The notes under the pieces are model-generated. The model was not told the DNA's origin, did not search any database, and saw nothing but the letters and a program-made list of their open reading frames with translations. A stretch of DNA of 34,863 nucleotides, taken from positions 1 to 34,863 of the forward strand of contig NZ_MDUX01000034.1 of assembly GCF_014736495.1 (NCBI RefSeq), in the 5' to 3' direction. Shown one piece after another: positions 26,872 through 34,863 of this stretch. How positions within the stretch are numbered: the stretch's first letter is position 1; every line of letters begins with the position of its first letter. This DNA is from Candidatus Dactylopiibacterium carminicum. GTDB taxonomy: Bacteria > Pseudomonadota > Gammaproteobacteria > Burkholderiales > Rhodocyclaceae. Both the position numbers and the translations under genes were made by a program.

Positions 26872-27774
26872 TCAGGCGGGAAAGACTCCGGTGGAAAGAT
26901 AGCGGTCGCCACGATCGCATACGATGCTGACGATCACGGCATTTTCCAGCTCCTGGGCGAGTGTCAATGCCACACTCAGCGCACCGCCGGAAGAGATGCC
27001 AGCAAAAATACCTTCTTCGCGGGCCAGCCTGCGTGTCGTTTCCTCAGCCACGGCTTGCCCCACATTGACGAGGCAATCAACCCGAGAGGCTTCGTAGATC
27101 GCCGGCATGTACTCCTCGGGCCATTTGCGGATCCCGGGGATCTGACTCCCTTCCTCGGGCTGGCAACCGATAATATGGACCCCCGGATTGCGCTCCTTCA
27201 GATAGCGCGAAACGCCCATGATGGTACCGGTGGTTCCCATACTGCTGACGAAATGGGTGATGCGACCTTGGGTCTGCTCCCAGATCTCCGGGCCGGTGGC
27301 CTCATAGTGTGCCAAGGGATTATCCGGGTTTGCGAACTGATCAAGCACAACACCCCGCCCTTCATCGCGCATCGATAGGGCTACATCGCGAGCCAGCTCC
27401 ATTCCACCGGCACGGGGCGTCAGTACCAACTCGGCACCGAAAGCCCGCATGGTCTGGCGCCGCTCGATGGTCTGATTCTCCGGCATTACCAGGATCATAT
27501 GGTAGCCACGCACTGCGGCAGCCATTGCGAGTGCGATACCAGTATTGCCGCTAGTGGCTTCGATCAATGTATCGCCAGGCTTGATGCGCCCTGCACGCTC
27601 GGCATGCATGATCATTGAAAGCGCCGGCCGATCCTTGACCGATCCTGCGGGATTGTTCCCTTCCAACTTCGCCAGAACCACATTGCCACGCTTTGCAGCC
27701 TGATCACCGGGCATACGCTTGAGTCGCACCAAGGGAGTACGACCGACGAAATCTTCCAGAACTGGGTAATCCAT
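26872..27774 (-). CDS. cysM: Cysteine synthase B
   Basis: Pyridoxal-phosphate enzyme that makes cysteine from O-acetylserine and sulfide; CysM forms can also use thiosulfate. The 300-residue protein has PLP lysine K47 in AGSVKDRP, the substrate loop TSGNTG at 74-79, the glycine-rich phosphate loop MGTTGT and ISSGGAL. The opening YPVLEDFVGRTPLVRL and the shorter length fit CysM rather than CysK. The ATG at 27772-27774 is chosen; a GTG four codons earlier has its ribosome site too close. It lies between the DUF3135 gene and the hypothetical gene on the same strand. Confidence 0.95.
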   Translation of the reverse strand: MDYPVLEDFVGRTPLVRLKRMPGDQAAKRGNVVLAKLEGNNPAGSVKDRPALSMIMHAERAGRIKPGDTLIEATSGNTGIALAMAAAVRGYHMILVMPENQTIERRQTMRAFGAELVLTPRAGGMELARDVALSMRDEGRGVVLDQFANPDNPLAHYEATGPEIWEQTQGRITHFVSSMGTTGTIMGVSRYLKERNPGVHIIGCQPEEGSQIPGIRKWPEEYMPAIYEASRVDCLVNVGQAVAEETTRRLAREEGIFAGISSGGALSVALTLAQELENAVIVSIVCDRGDRYLSTGVFPA

Positions 27775-27831
27775 GTCTTGCAACACCTCAACGCCGGGGC
27801 GTCATCATACCGGAGGCGTCACATGCCTGTC

Positions 27832-28146
27832 TCAAAGACTGTCGTTTTCATCTCGCCACACAAGCTCGGCCTGATCGCGCACTGCCTGCAACTGCGCTGA
27901 CATGAGCTCCAGCTGCTCGCCCATCATGACCATCAGCATTGCCGCAGCTCTGGCCGGTGAGCCCGCCTCGGCACGGGAATGGTCTACGGACTCCTGCAGA
28001 CGACGCAGCCGCTGATGTAGATGTACCGGGGCTTCAGCGATGAACTGCTCAATTAGCGCAGCCCGTGCGGCAAAGAATGCCGTCGAGTCCTCCTTCGCAA
28101 GTTTGCGCCATGATTCGAAATCGATGTCATAAGGATCGCTACGCAC
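27832..28146 (-). CDS. DUF3135 family protein
   Basis: A 104-residue, helical, acidic cytoplasmic protein. The opening DPYDIDFESWRKLAKEDSTAFF and the Arg/Leu-rich middle match my memory of the DUF3135 family of beta- and gammaproteobacteria, whose function is unknown. The start is GTG at 28144-28146 with a weak GGAT site. It is 57 bases upstream of cysM on the same strand and follows the terminator of the chemotaxis cluster. Confidence 0.75.
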   Translation of the reverse strand: MRSDPYDIDFESWRKLAKEDSTAFFAARAALIEQFIAEAPVHLHQRLRRLQESVDHSRAEAGSPARAAAMLMVMMGEQLELMSAQLQAVRDQAELVWRDENDSL

Positions 28147-28227
28147 AGCATCTATCCGGGTTTCAGACTGTTCCCGCTTTCACGGTATGCAAGTGACGAG
28201 CCCGATGCAAGAAAACAAAGGTAGACG

Positions 28228-28253
28228 AAAAAAGGGCGGGATTTCTCCCGCCC
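28228..28253 (-). terminator. Rho-independent terminator after cheA
   Basis: On the minus strand an 8-bp stem GGGCGGGA / TCCCGCCC with a 4-base loop is followed by six T (AAAAAA at 28228-28233 on plus). It closes the chemotaxis cluster. Confidence 0.94.
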
Positions 28254-28286
28254 CTGATCCTGCTACCCGATTTGGTCCGACCGAAA

Positions 28287-30194
28287 TCAGGCTGCCGCAG
28301 GCACTGCAATGCCCTCAAGCATCAGTTGGGCTCGCGTGATGACACGCTGATCGCCCATTCCCGAGAGCAGCTCCTTCATGTCCAAGATCAGTACGATCTG
28401 GCCATTGGAAAGGGTGGTGACACCAGCCACCCCCTTCGGACGGAAATCATCGAGCGACTTGATGACCGCATCCTCCCGTCCGGCAAACGAATCGATGGCA
28501 AGAATGAAGCTCTGCTCCGCCGACTGCATGAGCACCCCGTATTCGGGGACACGCTCCTGAGGCCAACCCAGCAAGGCCGCCAGCGTGACCACAGGCAGGA
28601 CTTCCCCACGCACCACCATCGTTGCGCGACCACCCAGCTCCTGAACCTCCTTCGGCTCAATCGGCAGGATCTCGCGAACCATGGAGAGAGGCACTGCGAA
28701 CGGCTGCTCGCCCAGACACACCAACAATACCGGCAGGATGGCCAGCGTCAGCGGCAGGGAAATCACGAAGGACGTGCCCTTGCCTTGCTCGGAGCGAATG
28801 TCGATGGAGCCGTTAAGCTTCTGGATGTTGGTCCGCACCACGTCCATGCCTACGCCACGGCCAGAAACATCCGAAACGGTAGCTGCAGTTGAAAAACCTG
28901 GCAGGAAGATGAGATTGAAACTCTGGCGCTCATCCATCGTGTTGGCCTCCTCATCGGAGATGAGACCCTTTTCCAGCGCCCTGGCGCGCAAACGCTCGGG
29001 ATTCATGCCACGACCGTCGTCGGACACGATGATCACGATGTGATCGCCTTCCTGCCGAGCTTCCAGCGTGACATAGGACTTTTCCCTCTTGCCCGCAGAA
29101 AGCCGCTCGTTCTGCGCTTCGATACCATGATCGACGGCATTGCGGATCAAGTGGATGATGGGATCGGAAAGATCCTCGATCATCGTCTTGTCGATTTCCG
29201 TTTCCTCGCCGACCAAGACCATTTCCACGTCTTTGCCGAGCGAGCGCGCCAGATCCCGCGCAATCCGCGGATATTTCTGGAACAACCGTCCGATCGGCTG
29301 CATACGGGTCTTCATGACCGCGTTCTGCAGGTCGGAAACCAGAAGATCCAGTTGACTGACAGCAAGATCCAGTGCATGCAGCGTATCGGTATCGTTCTTG
29401 CCGTTGAGGATATCGCTGCGCAGCGCATTCAGGCGGTTCTTTGTCAGACCGATTTCGCCGGAAAGGTTGAGCACCTGGTCTAGGCGTGCGGTATCGACAC
29501 GGATGGAGTTGTCCCGCTGCCGCTCACCGTCGCGACGCCCCCCGGGAGGGCCTTGGTAACCTGGCTTATCGGAAGTCCGACGGCCAACCGCCGACTTGAC
29601 GATATGGTCAGCCACGTCGTCAGAAATATGAGCCTCTTCTTCTTCTTCGGCCACCGCTACGGGAACTGAGGCTGACACAGCAGGGACTTCTCCCGTAACC
29701 GCTGCGTAATACGCGTCCCAGTCAGGCCCATTTCCCTTGGACTCTGCCGGCACAACAATAGCCACGCTAGGTTTCGCGACAGGCGCCTTGGCTGCCCCAA
29801 GCGAACCCGACAAAGCCAGCTTGAGCTGTTCGATGAGATTCGACTCTGCTGGGGTCGGCTGCAGGTCTCGTTCAAGCTCGCTGAACATACGCCGAACGTC
29901 GGCGGTAGCCGCCAGAATAACGTCCAGCATTTCAGCCTTGACGACGAGTTCCCCTGTACGCAGTTTGTCGAACAGATTTTCCGTCAGATGGCAGAGCGTG
30001 ACCAGCTCGGTAGCGTTGAGAAACCCCGCGCCTCCCTTGATGGTGTGGAACCCTCTGAATATCTCGTTGAGCAAACTCAGATCCTGCGGTGTGCGCTCCA
30101 GATCGACGAGTTTGTTGTCAACACCGGAGAGCAGATCCCCAGCTTCGATCAGGAAATCCTGCAGCAGATCTTCCATTCCCGCGAAATCGCTCAT
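28287..30194 (-). CDS. cheA: Chemotaxis histidine kinase CheA
   Basis: Kinase that phosphorylates CheY and CheB on receptor signals. Of 635 residues, the phosphotransfer domain (1-115) has H50 in FHTIKGGAGFL. Residues about 130-228 are a low-complexity Ala/Pro/Glu linker. Dimerisation helices cover about 229-295. The ATPase domain has N box HLIRNAVDHG (N352), G1 DDGRGM at 392-397 and G2 GRGVGM at 445-450. The CheW-like domain covers about 485-620. The usual CheY-docking P2 domain is not visible in the linker. The ATG follows CCGGAG. It is last in the cluster after cheZ. Confidence 0.96.
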   Translation of the reverse strand: MSDFAGMEDLLQDFLIEAGDLLSGVDNKLVDLERTPQDLSLLNEIFRGFHTIKGGAGFLNATELVTLCHLTENLFDKLRTGELVVKAEMLDVILAATADVRRMFSELERDLQPTPAESNLIEQLKLALSGSLGAAKAPVAKPSVAIVVPAESKGNGPDWDAYYAAVTGEVPAVSASVPVAVAEEEEEAHISDDVADHIVKSAVGRRTSDKPGYQGPPGGRRDGERQRDNSIRVDTARLDQVLNLSGEIGLTKNRLNALRSDILNGKNDTDTLHALDLAVSQLDLLVSDLQNAVMKTRMQPIGRLFQKYPRIARDLARSLGKDVEMVLVGEETEIDKTMIEDLSDPIIHLIRNAVDHGIEAQNERLSAGKREKSYVTLEARQEGDHIVIIVSDDGRGMNPERLRARALEKGLISDEEANTMDERQSFNLIFLPGFSTAATVSDVSGRGVGMDVVRTNIQKLNGSIDIRSEQGKGTSFVISLPLTLAILPVLLVCLGEQPFAVPLSMVREILPIEPKEVQELGGRATMVVRGEVLPVVTLAALLGWPQERVPEYGVLMQSAEQSFILAIDSFAGREDAVIKSLDDFRPKGVAGVTTLSNGQIVLILDMKELLSGMGDQRVITRAQLMLEGIAVPAAA

Positions 30195-30252
30195 AGCAGA
30201 CTCCGGTTTCTTTCATGCCAAATCCAACCTCCGAACATCTCGGCCCTATCCT

Positions 30253-31131
30253 TCAGAAACCCAGGCTGTCCAGCAGATCATCGACCTGCTCCTGACTGGT
30301 TACTACATCCTCACGCCCACCGGCATTGACCACGGGACCATTCAGCAGCCCGTCCTCCGCCAGAGAGCGTTTGCTCTCGGGCATGATCTCAATCAGCACC
30401 TTGAGCAAACCGTTTTCCATCTTAGTGGCCATCTCCACGATCTTCTTGATGACCTGCCCAGTCAGATCCTGGAAGTCCTGGGCCATCATGATCTCGAGCA
30501 GTTGCTCATTGACCACCTGACTATCCTTCACAGATCGATCAAGGAAAGCCCGTGTCTGCGCAGCAAGCTCCTTGAACTCCGCGACCGACAATTTGCTGTC
30601 GTAAAGCTCAGCCCAACGCTCGCTCAATTGCTGAGACTCTGACTCGAAGCGATCTTGGATCGGCTTGGCAATATCCGTAGCATTGAGCACACGGCTTGCT
30701 GCCTGCTCGGTCATCTGCGAAATGTATGACAGACGCTGCCGAGCGTCCGGCAACTTCTCGGCAGTTTCCTCCAGCATCTTGTCATATCCGAGCTGGCGAA
30801 TCGTGTCATGCAGCAGACGAGTCAGTTGGCCGATCTGTAAAAATGCCTGCGCCTGCCGCTCCTCGAACGACTTATTGGCTGTAGCAGCGACAGCTTCCTT
30901 GATGTTCACCGCTCCTTCTTCAGTTGCCGCACCGGTCGCCGTCACGCCACCGGCCACACTGTCGAACAGAGCCTGAAGTTCTGCGGAATCTCCCACTTCA
31001 TCCACGACGGGAGCTACTGTCTGGACGGCGCTCTTGCTCACGTCCTCCTGTGCTTGCCCGGCAATTGAATCAAATAATGCTTGCAGCTCGTCGTTATCGC
31101 CAGACTCGTCCGCTTTCAGCCGCTTGGCCAT
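30253..31131 (-). CDS. cheZ: CheY-phosphate phosphatase CheZ, with extra N-terminal motifs
   Basis: Helical phosphatase that dephosphorylates CheY-P and resets the flagellar motor. In the 292-residue product the catalytic stretch AQDFQDLTGQVIKKI gives D222 and Q226, matching E. coli D143 and Q147. The C-terminal tether QVDDLLDSLGF at 282-292 matches the CheY-binding peptide of E. coli CheZ. The protein is longer than E. coli CheZ (about 214) because of a flexible N-terminal region. That region holds two copies of ELQALFDSxAG, at 15-25 and 51-61, similar to the C-terminal tether. AGGAG precedes the ATG at 31129-31131. It lies between cheY and cheA. Confidence 0.95.
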   Translation of the reverse strand: MAKRLKADESGDNDELQALFDSIAGQAQEDVSKSAVQTVAPVVDEVGDSAELQALFDSVAGGVTATGAATEEGAVNIKEAVAATANKSFEERQAQAFLQIGQLTRLLHDTIRQLGYDKMLEETAEKLPDARQRLSYISQMTEQAASRVLNATDIAKPIQDRFESESQQLSERWAELYDSKLSVAEFKELAAQTRAFLDRSVKDSQVVNEQLLEIMMAQDFQDLTGQVIKKIVEMATKMENGLLKVLIEIMPESKRSLAEDGLLNGPVVNAGGREDVVTSQEQVDDLLDSLGF

Positions 31132-31193
31132 GATCTCGGCTCCTAGATTTCTTTCATCTGAATCTCGTTGCAACTACTAGGGTGACATGTGCC

Positions 31194-31583
31194 CTATTTG
31201 CCCATTTTTTCAAAGATTTTGCCGAGTTTTTCCGACAAGGTAGCTGCAGTAAACGGCTTCACGATATAGCCGCTTGCACCTGCTTGGGCAGCCTCGATGA
31301 TGTTTTCCTTTTTGGCTTCGGCAGTGATCATCAACACGGGCAGATGCGCCAGTGGAGCACTGGCACGAATCGCCCGCAGCAACTCGATCCCGGTCATATT
31401 GGGCATATTCCAATCGGTCACGACAAAATCGATCCCTCCGGAGTTGAGTTTCTGCATGGCGACAACGCCATCTTCTGCTTCATCGACATTGGTGTATCCC
31501 AATTCCTTGAGCAGATTCCGGACGATTCGACGCATGGTCGAAAAGTCATCCACCACCAGAAATTTCATTTTCGGATCCGACAT
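31194..31583 (-). CDS. cheY: Chemotaxis response regulator CheY
   Basis: Single-domain receiver of 129 residues that carries the signal from CheA to the flagellar switch. Conserved residues sit at the E. coli numbers: D12-D13, phosphoacceptor D57 in VTDWNMP, T87 in MITAEA and K109 in VKPF. GGAG lies about 10 bases before the ATG. The gene starts 17 bases after the second cheV stop and is followed by cheZ. Confidence 0.98.
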   Translation of the reverse strand: MSDPKMKFLVVDDFSTMRRIVRNLLKELGYTNVDEAEDGVVAMQKLNSGGIDFVVTDWNMPNMTGIELLRAIRASAPLAHLPVLMITAEAKKENIIEAAQAGASGYIVKPFTAATLSEKLGKIFEKMGK

Positions 31584-31600
31584 GATTATTGATCTCCGGA

Positions 31601-32551
31601 TTATTCCCTGAAGGCCTTCATCAGATAGGGACGCAGGGTTTCGGCCAGAACTTCTGCATCAAATTTCGCTACATAGGCATCCACGCCGACTGCCTTACCC
31701 ATCGAGCGGTTGGCTTCGGAGGACAGCGAGGAGTGCATCACGACGGGGATTCCGTCAAAACGGGGGTCGTTCTTGATGTTACGGGTCAGGACGTAGCCAT
31801 CCATCTCCGGCATCTCAGCGTCCACCAGAATCAGGCTGATCTCTTCGCTCAGCTTGCGTTTCTGTTGCTGCGCATGGGCTGCCATGCCATCCAGCCGCGT
31901 CCAGGCCTCCAGGCCATTGAGCGCGTGTTTGTGCCGTACACCGAGCTTGTCGAGCACCTCGGCGATCTTCTTGCGCGCAACCGCAGAATCATCCACGAAG
32001 AAAATACTGCTCTCGGATTCTTCGTGTAATGCGGATATTTGTCCTACAGGTGCCTCGCCGAACGTCAGGGACAAAATGGTCTCGACATCAAGAATGGAAA
32101 CCAGTTTTCTATCCGGCAATTCCGTGATTGCGGTGATGAAACTGTGCATCGAGCCCACCATGTTCTCAGGCTGGCGAACCTTGCTCCATTCGACGCGAAT
32201 GATGCGATCGACATCATCGACCAGAAAGCCCAGCGTCCGCTTACTGTATTCGGTGACCATCATCGAATTGCCGAGCCCCTGACCGGGCTTGGCCACGCCG
32301 ATCACTTTAGCGAGAGAAAGCACAGGAATCACGTTCCCGCGTAGCGAGATGAGCCCTTCGACCCCTGCCGGCATATTGGGGGCACGCGTGATGAAGGGCG
32401 TGCGGGAAACCTCCCGCACCTTGAATACATTGATCCCGAAGACCTCTCCCGTTCTAAGCGAGAACAGCAGGATCTCCATTCGATTCGAACCAACCAGCTT
32501 GGTGCGCCCATCTACCGTTTCCAGCAGATTGCCATTCGACGATTGTTCCAT
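31601..32551 (-). CDS. cheV: Chemotaxis coupling protein CheV (second copy)
   Basis: CheW-like adaptor fused to a receiver; links receptors to CheA and can adapt by phosphorylation. In 316 residues the CheW domain is about 20-165 ([25 protein letters not shown]) and the receiver about 180-312, with phosphoacceptor D244 in [12 protein letters not shown] and K296. AAGGAG precedes the ATG. It is a clear paralogue of the gene 28 bases upstream and lacks that gene's short basic insertion in the CheW domain. Confidence 0.94.
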   Translation of the reverse strand: MEQSSNGNLLETVDGRTKLVGSNRMEILLFSLRTGEVFGINVFKVREVSRTPFITRAPNMPAGVEGLISLRGNVIPVLSLAKVIGVAKPGQGLGNSMMVTEYSKRTLGFLVDDVDRIIRVEWSKVRQPENMVGSMHSFITAITELPDRKLVSILDVETILSLTFGEAPVGQISALHEESESSIFFVDDSAVARKKIAEVLDKLGVRHKHALNGLEAWTRLDGMAAHAQQQKRKLSEEISLILVDAEMPEMDGYVLTRNIKNDPRFDGIPVVMHSSLSSEANRSMGKAVGVDAYVAKFDAEVLAETLRPYLMKAFRE

Positions 32552-32579
32552 GATCGCTCCTTGTCAGAAAGTGCCGTGC

Positions 32580-33545
32580 TCAGGAGCTGAGCAGCTGGGT
32601 GTCTTCGGGGGAGAGCATCTGGCGAACGGCGCCGGCCAAACGGTGGGGTTCAAATTTCGGCACGTAGCCATCCACGCCGACTGACTTGCCCAGAGTCTGG
32701 TTTGAAATACTCGACAAGGAGGAGTGCATCAGGACTGGTACGCCATCGAAACGCTGGTCGCTCTTGATCTTCTTGGTCAGGATGTAGCCATCCATTTCAG
32801 GCATTTCCACATCCGTCAGCACGAGGTTCAACACCTCCCAGACCTTACGGCCAGTTGCCTCTGCATGCTTGGCAATCTTCTCCAGCTCTTCCCAGGCGGC
32901 ACGGCCATTGACCGCCGGCACGCCACGCACACCCAACGCTTGCAAGGTCTTTTCGATCTGCTTGCGGGCAACGGAGGAGTCATCGGCGTACAGCACGGTG
33001 AAATCCCTCTCCATGGAGGGAATGTCACGAAACAGGTAATCGTCGTCGTACTTGGTGGTCTCGGCCAGAACCTCCTCGACGTCAAGCATCATGATCAGGC
33101 GGCTGTCTTCTAGCTCGGTCACAGCGGTGACCAGCCCTCCCAGGCGCGAGGTCATCATCTCTGGCGGGATACGCATCTGCGCCCAGTCCAGTCGAAGAAT
33201 GGTATCCACGCTCTCGACCAAGAAGCCCTGCGTATGACCGTTGTATTCGGTCACTATCATGATTTCGCGCTTGCCTTCAGGATCGATACCACAGTATTTC
33301 GACAGGTCGACCACAGGAACCAGTTGGCCGCGCAGCGATACCATGCCTTCCACGCCCGGTTGCATATCCGGTGCAGCGGTCACCGGGGGCGTACGCATCA
33401 CTTCGCGCACCTTGAACACATTGATACCGAAGCTTTCTTTGCGCTGGGTCCGCAGATCCGTTCCCAACGAAAAAAGCAATATTTCCAGCTTGTTTGTTCC
33501 GGCAAGCCGGGTTCTCGCATCAATGCTCTTGAGCAGTTCCGACAT
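32580..33545 (-). CDS. cheV: Chemotaxis coupling protein CheV (first copy)
   Basis: CheW-receiver fusion of 321 residues. CheW domain about 10-160, receiver about 180-312 with D245 in [12 protein letters not shown] and K297. Compared with the second copy it has an insertion around LRTQRKE at 31-37, in the loop before the [11 protein letters not shown] strand. GGAG precedes the ATG. Upstream is a 270-base gap before the STAS gene; no sigma-28-type promoter (TAAA and GCCGATAA) was found there on inspection. No separate cheW gene is in the window. Confidence 0.94.
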   Translation of the reverse strand: MSELLKSIDARTRLAGTNKLEILLFSLGTDLRTQRKESFGINVFKVREVMRTPPVTAAPDMQPGVEGMVSLRGQLVPVVDLSKYCGIDPEGKREIMIVTEYNGHTQGFLVESVDTILRLDWAQMRIPPEMMTSRLGGLVTAVTELEDSRLIMMLDVEEVLAETTKYDDDYLFRDIPSMERDFTVLYADDSSVARKQIEKTLQALGVRGVPAVNGRAAWEELEKIAKHAEATGRKVWEVLNLVLTDVEMPEMDGYILTKKIKSDQRFDGVPVLMHSSLSSISNQTLGKSVGVDGYVPKFEPHRLAGAVRQMLSPEDTQLLSS

Positions 33546-33815
33546 GGTTATCTCCGCTGTTCGATCCAGGCTTGCAGGTCAGGCGACCAGCACAGCCCTA
33601 GCCTTGTTGCACTAACGACACCCCGATCACAAACTTGAGGCGTAGAAACACCGCCCACACTGGGGTTTTGGCCATTGCCTGCCATGAAGGAAGGTATACG
33701 CCTGGGAGGTTTGCAGCGCGGAGAGCTGCGCCACCCATTGATGCTGCAAGGCGGGACGCAATCTACGACCATGCAGGAAACGCTCCGCATGCATCAGACT
33801 CGTCTCGGAGGAAAT

Positions 33816-34121
33816 TTAGGCAATAGAGAAAAGCTTTGAAAAGTTTGCAATGTCCAGCACTTGCTTGACGCTGCCTTTGACCCCGACGAGCGCTACATCC
33901 TTGTTGGTGGCCTTGGCTTTGTCCCGCAACATCAGCAGCATGCCCAGGGCGGAGCTATCGAGATAAGTCACTTCTGCCAGATCCACCTGCAGGTTTCGTG
34001 ATCCAGCCTGCCCCAGCAGGGATTCGACGGCATCACGGAATTCGCGATGGGCCTTGAAATCAAAGCGGCTCCCCAGACGCAGTACCGCCTGAGAATCGTT
34101 GATTGAAACCTGTGCATCCAT
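33816..34121 (-). CDS. STAS-domain anti-sigma-factor antagonist-like protein
   Basis: A 101-residue single-domain protein of the SpoIIAA/RsbV type. The phosphorylated-serine motif is present as YLDSSALG (S56/S57), in the helix that follows strand VDLAEVTYLDS. Such proteins act in partner-switching with a serine kinase and phosphatase. None is in the window, but in many proteobacteria an STAS protein is found in chemotaxis clusters. AAGGAG lies before the ATG at 34119-34121 (a GTG directly precedes it). The partner and target are not known. Confidence 0.9.
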   Translation of the reverse strand: MDAQVSINDSQAVLRLGSRFDFKAHREFRDAVESLLGQAGSRNLQVDLAEVTYLDSSALGMLLMLRDKAKATNKDVALVGVKGSVKQVLDIANFSKLFSIA

Positions 34122-34217
34122 CACAACTCTCCTTGTTCAGTATCGTGAAGACGATGGGACAAAGAAGAACCGGGCTTCCGTCCTGGGATTTGCGGCATTA
34201 ACCACCCATCGCTTGAG

Positions 34218-34234
34218 TCGCGCATTATGCGCGA
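34218..34234. repeat. 17-bp palindrome over the cheB stop
   Basis: TCGCGCAT and ATGCGCGA flank a single central T and span the stop codon of the cheB fragment. It could form a 6-bp hairpin with a 5-base loop. There is no T tract, so it is not a typical terminator; it may be a chance palindrome. Confidence 0.4.
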
Positions 34235-34779
34235 GGACTTGCCTCTGTGCTGCGCAATGCATGCATCACCCTGGCGGGAATATCACGCAAGGCGGCTACT
34301 TCATGCGCAGCGCCATTGATCGTAGCTTCGCGCGGCATTCCCCAGACAACCGAGCTCTCCTGATCCTGACAGATGTTGTGGCAGCCCGCTTGACGCATGG
34401 CAAGCATGCCTTGGGCACCGTCCTTGCCCATCCCGGTAAGCATCACGCCAACCCCCTGCCTGCCCACCTGGACAGCCGCCGAGTGGAACAACACATCCAC
34501 CGAGGGACGATGGCGATTGACTGGTTCGCTACGCGACAGATCGCATTGGAACCCTCCTGAAACCCGCCGAACTTGCAAATGCGAATGTCCGGGCGCGATA
34601 TATGCGGTCCCTGGCTGGACTCGTTCGCCATTGACTGCTTCCTTTACGTGGATAGCGCACAAAGTGTCCAGTCTCCGGGCAAACGAGCCCGTAAACATCT
34701 CGGGCATATGCTGCACGATCAGGATCCCAGGCATATCTTTGGGGAAGCGGATCAGCACTTCGCGGATAGCCTTGTATCT
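34225..34779 (-). pseudogene. cheB: CheB methylesterase domain, broken at its serine motif
   Basis: The C-terminal methylesterase domain of CheB, which removes methyl groups from chemoreceptors during adaptation. From AIREVLIRFPKDMPG to the end it matches E. coli CheB closely. Catalytic His in IVQHMPE and Asp in LTGMGKDGA are present, as are NRHRPSVDVLFHS and GMPREA. Upstream of AIREVL the homology stops at once: the GASTGGTE motif that carries the catalytic serine is missing, and an in-frame TAA sits at 34780-34782. No receiver domain is seen. The window ends 81 bases on, so this may be a real disruption, an insertion, or a sequence-edge error. Confidence 0.8.
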
Positions 34780-34863
34780 TTAAGCCTCGGACCGGCTCGG
34801 GTAGCCCGAGCGGCCTCTGGGATGTTTGAAGCCCGTGACTGAGCACTGGGCGCCTGAGCCGGA
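34780..34863 (-). other. Edge sequence of unknown origin next to cheB
   Basis: An open frame of 27 codons runs from the window edge to a TAA at 34780 (ends RSGYPSRSEA). It is not CheB. It contains a hairpin, GCTCGGG-CTA-CCCGAGC. It ends in a GAGGCT that resembles where the missing CheB motif would read ACCGAGGCT, suggesting 15 extra bases. Too short to assign. Confidence 0.3.

Noticed and set aside
33546..33815. Possible sigma-28 promoter before the cheV pair
   Set aside because: No TAAA-N15-GCCGATAA-like pair was found on the minus strand by eye; nothing else stood out in this gap.

Overview
The window looks like chromosomal DNA of a motile, GC-rich Gram-negative beta- or gammaproteobacterium, most likely a betaproteobacterium. 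The evidence is gene content only: lpxH (lipid A synthesis), cheZ, the darP/pmbA pair, cysS next to ppiB and lpxH, typA, and cysM. No database search was run. Genes are densely packed, several rho-independent terminators are clear, and I see no rRNA, tRNA, CRISPR array or complete insertion sequence.

Layout. (1) 77-6046 is an envelope and housekeeping block. cysS is on the minus strand. Divergent from it run a secreted TPR protein, an L,D-transpeptidase, a periplasmic cyclophilin, a cytoplasmic cyclophilin and lpxH. The first two share a homologous C-terminal domain. (2) 6056-12406 holds a diguanylate cyclase and darP on the minus strand, then pmbA, miaA and typA on the plus strand. (3) 12562-16379 is a minus-strand stretch: an exported methyltransferase-like protein, a secreted EF-hand protein, an M48 lipoprotein protease and a second diguanylate cyclase. 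(4) 16637-22662 is the most distinctive part. A GH15 glycosidase diverges from otsA-otsB-mscS, with otsA and otsB 4 bp apart and otsB and mscS overlapping by 4 bp. The OtsA protein carries a two-helix, sensor-like membrane module at its N-terminus. The block reads as an osmotic-response unit: trehalose synthesis, a possible trehalose- or glucan-cleaving enzyme, and a mechanosensitive channel.

(5) 22783-25459 is a Cpx-like envelope-stress module: a CpxP/Spy-type periplasmic protein divergent from an OmpR-class regulator and its histidine kinase, with a phased direct-repeat array between them. (6) 25583-28146 has an HNH endonuclease gene broken by two frameshifts, an unrecognised protein, cysM and a DUF3135 protein. 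(7) 28228-34863 is a minus-strand chemotaxis cluster in the order cheB fragment, STAS protein, cheV, cheV, cheY, cheZ, cheA, ending in a strong terminator. The cheB fragment loses homology just at its catalytic serine motif near the right edge.

The best candidates for something undescribed are the membrane-anchored trehalose-6-phosphate synthase in an operon with MscS, and the CheZ protein with three similar acidic, CheY-binding-like peptides.
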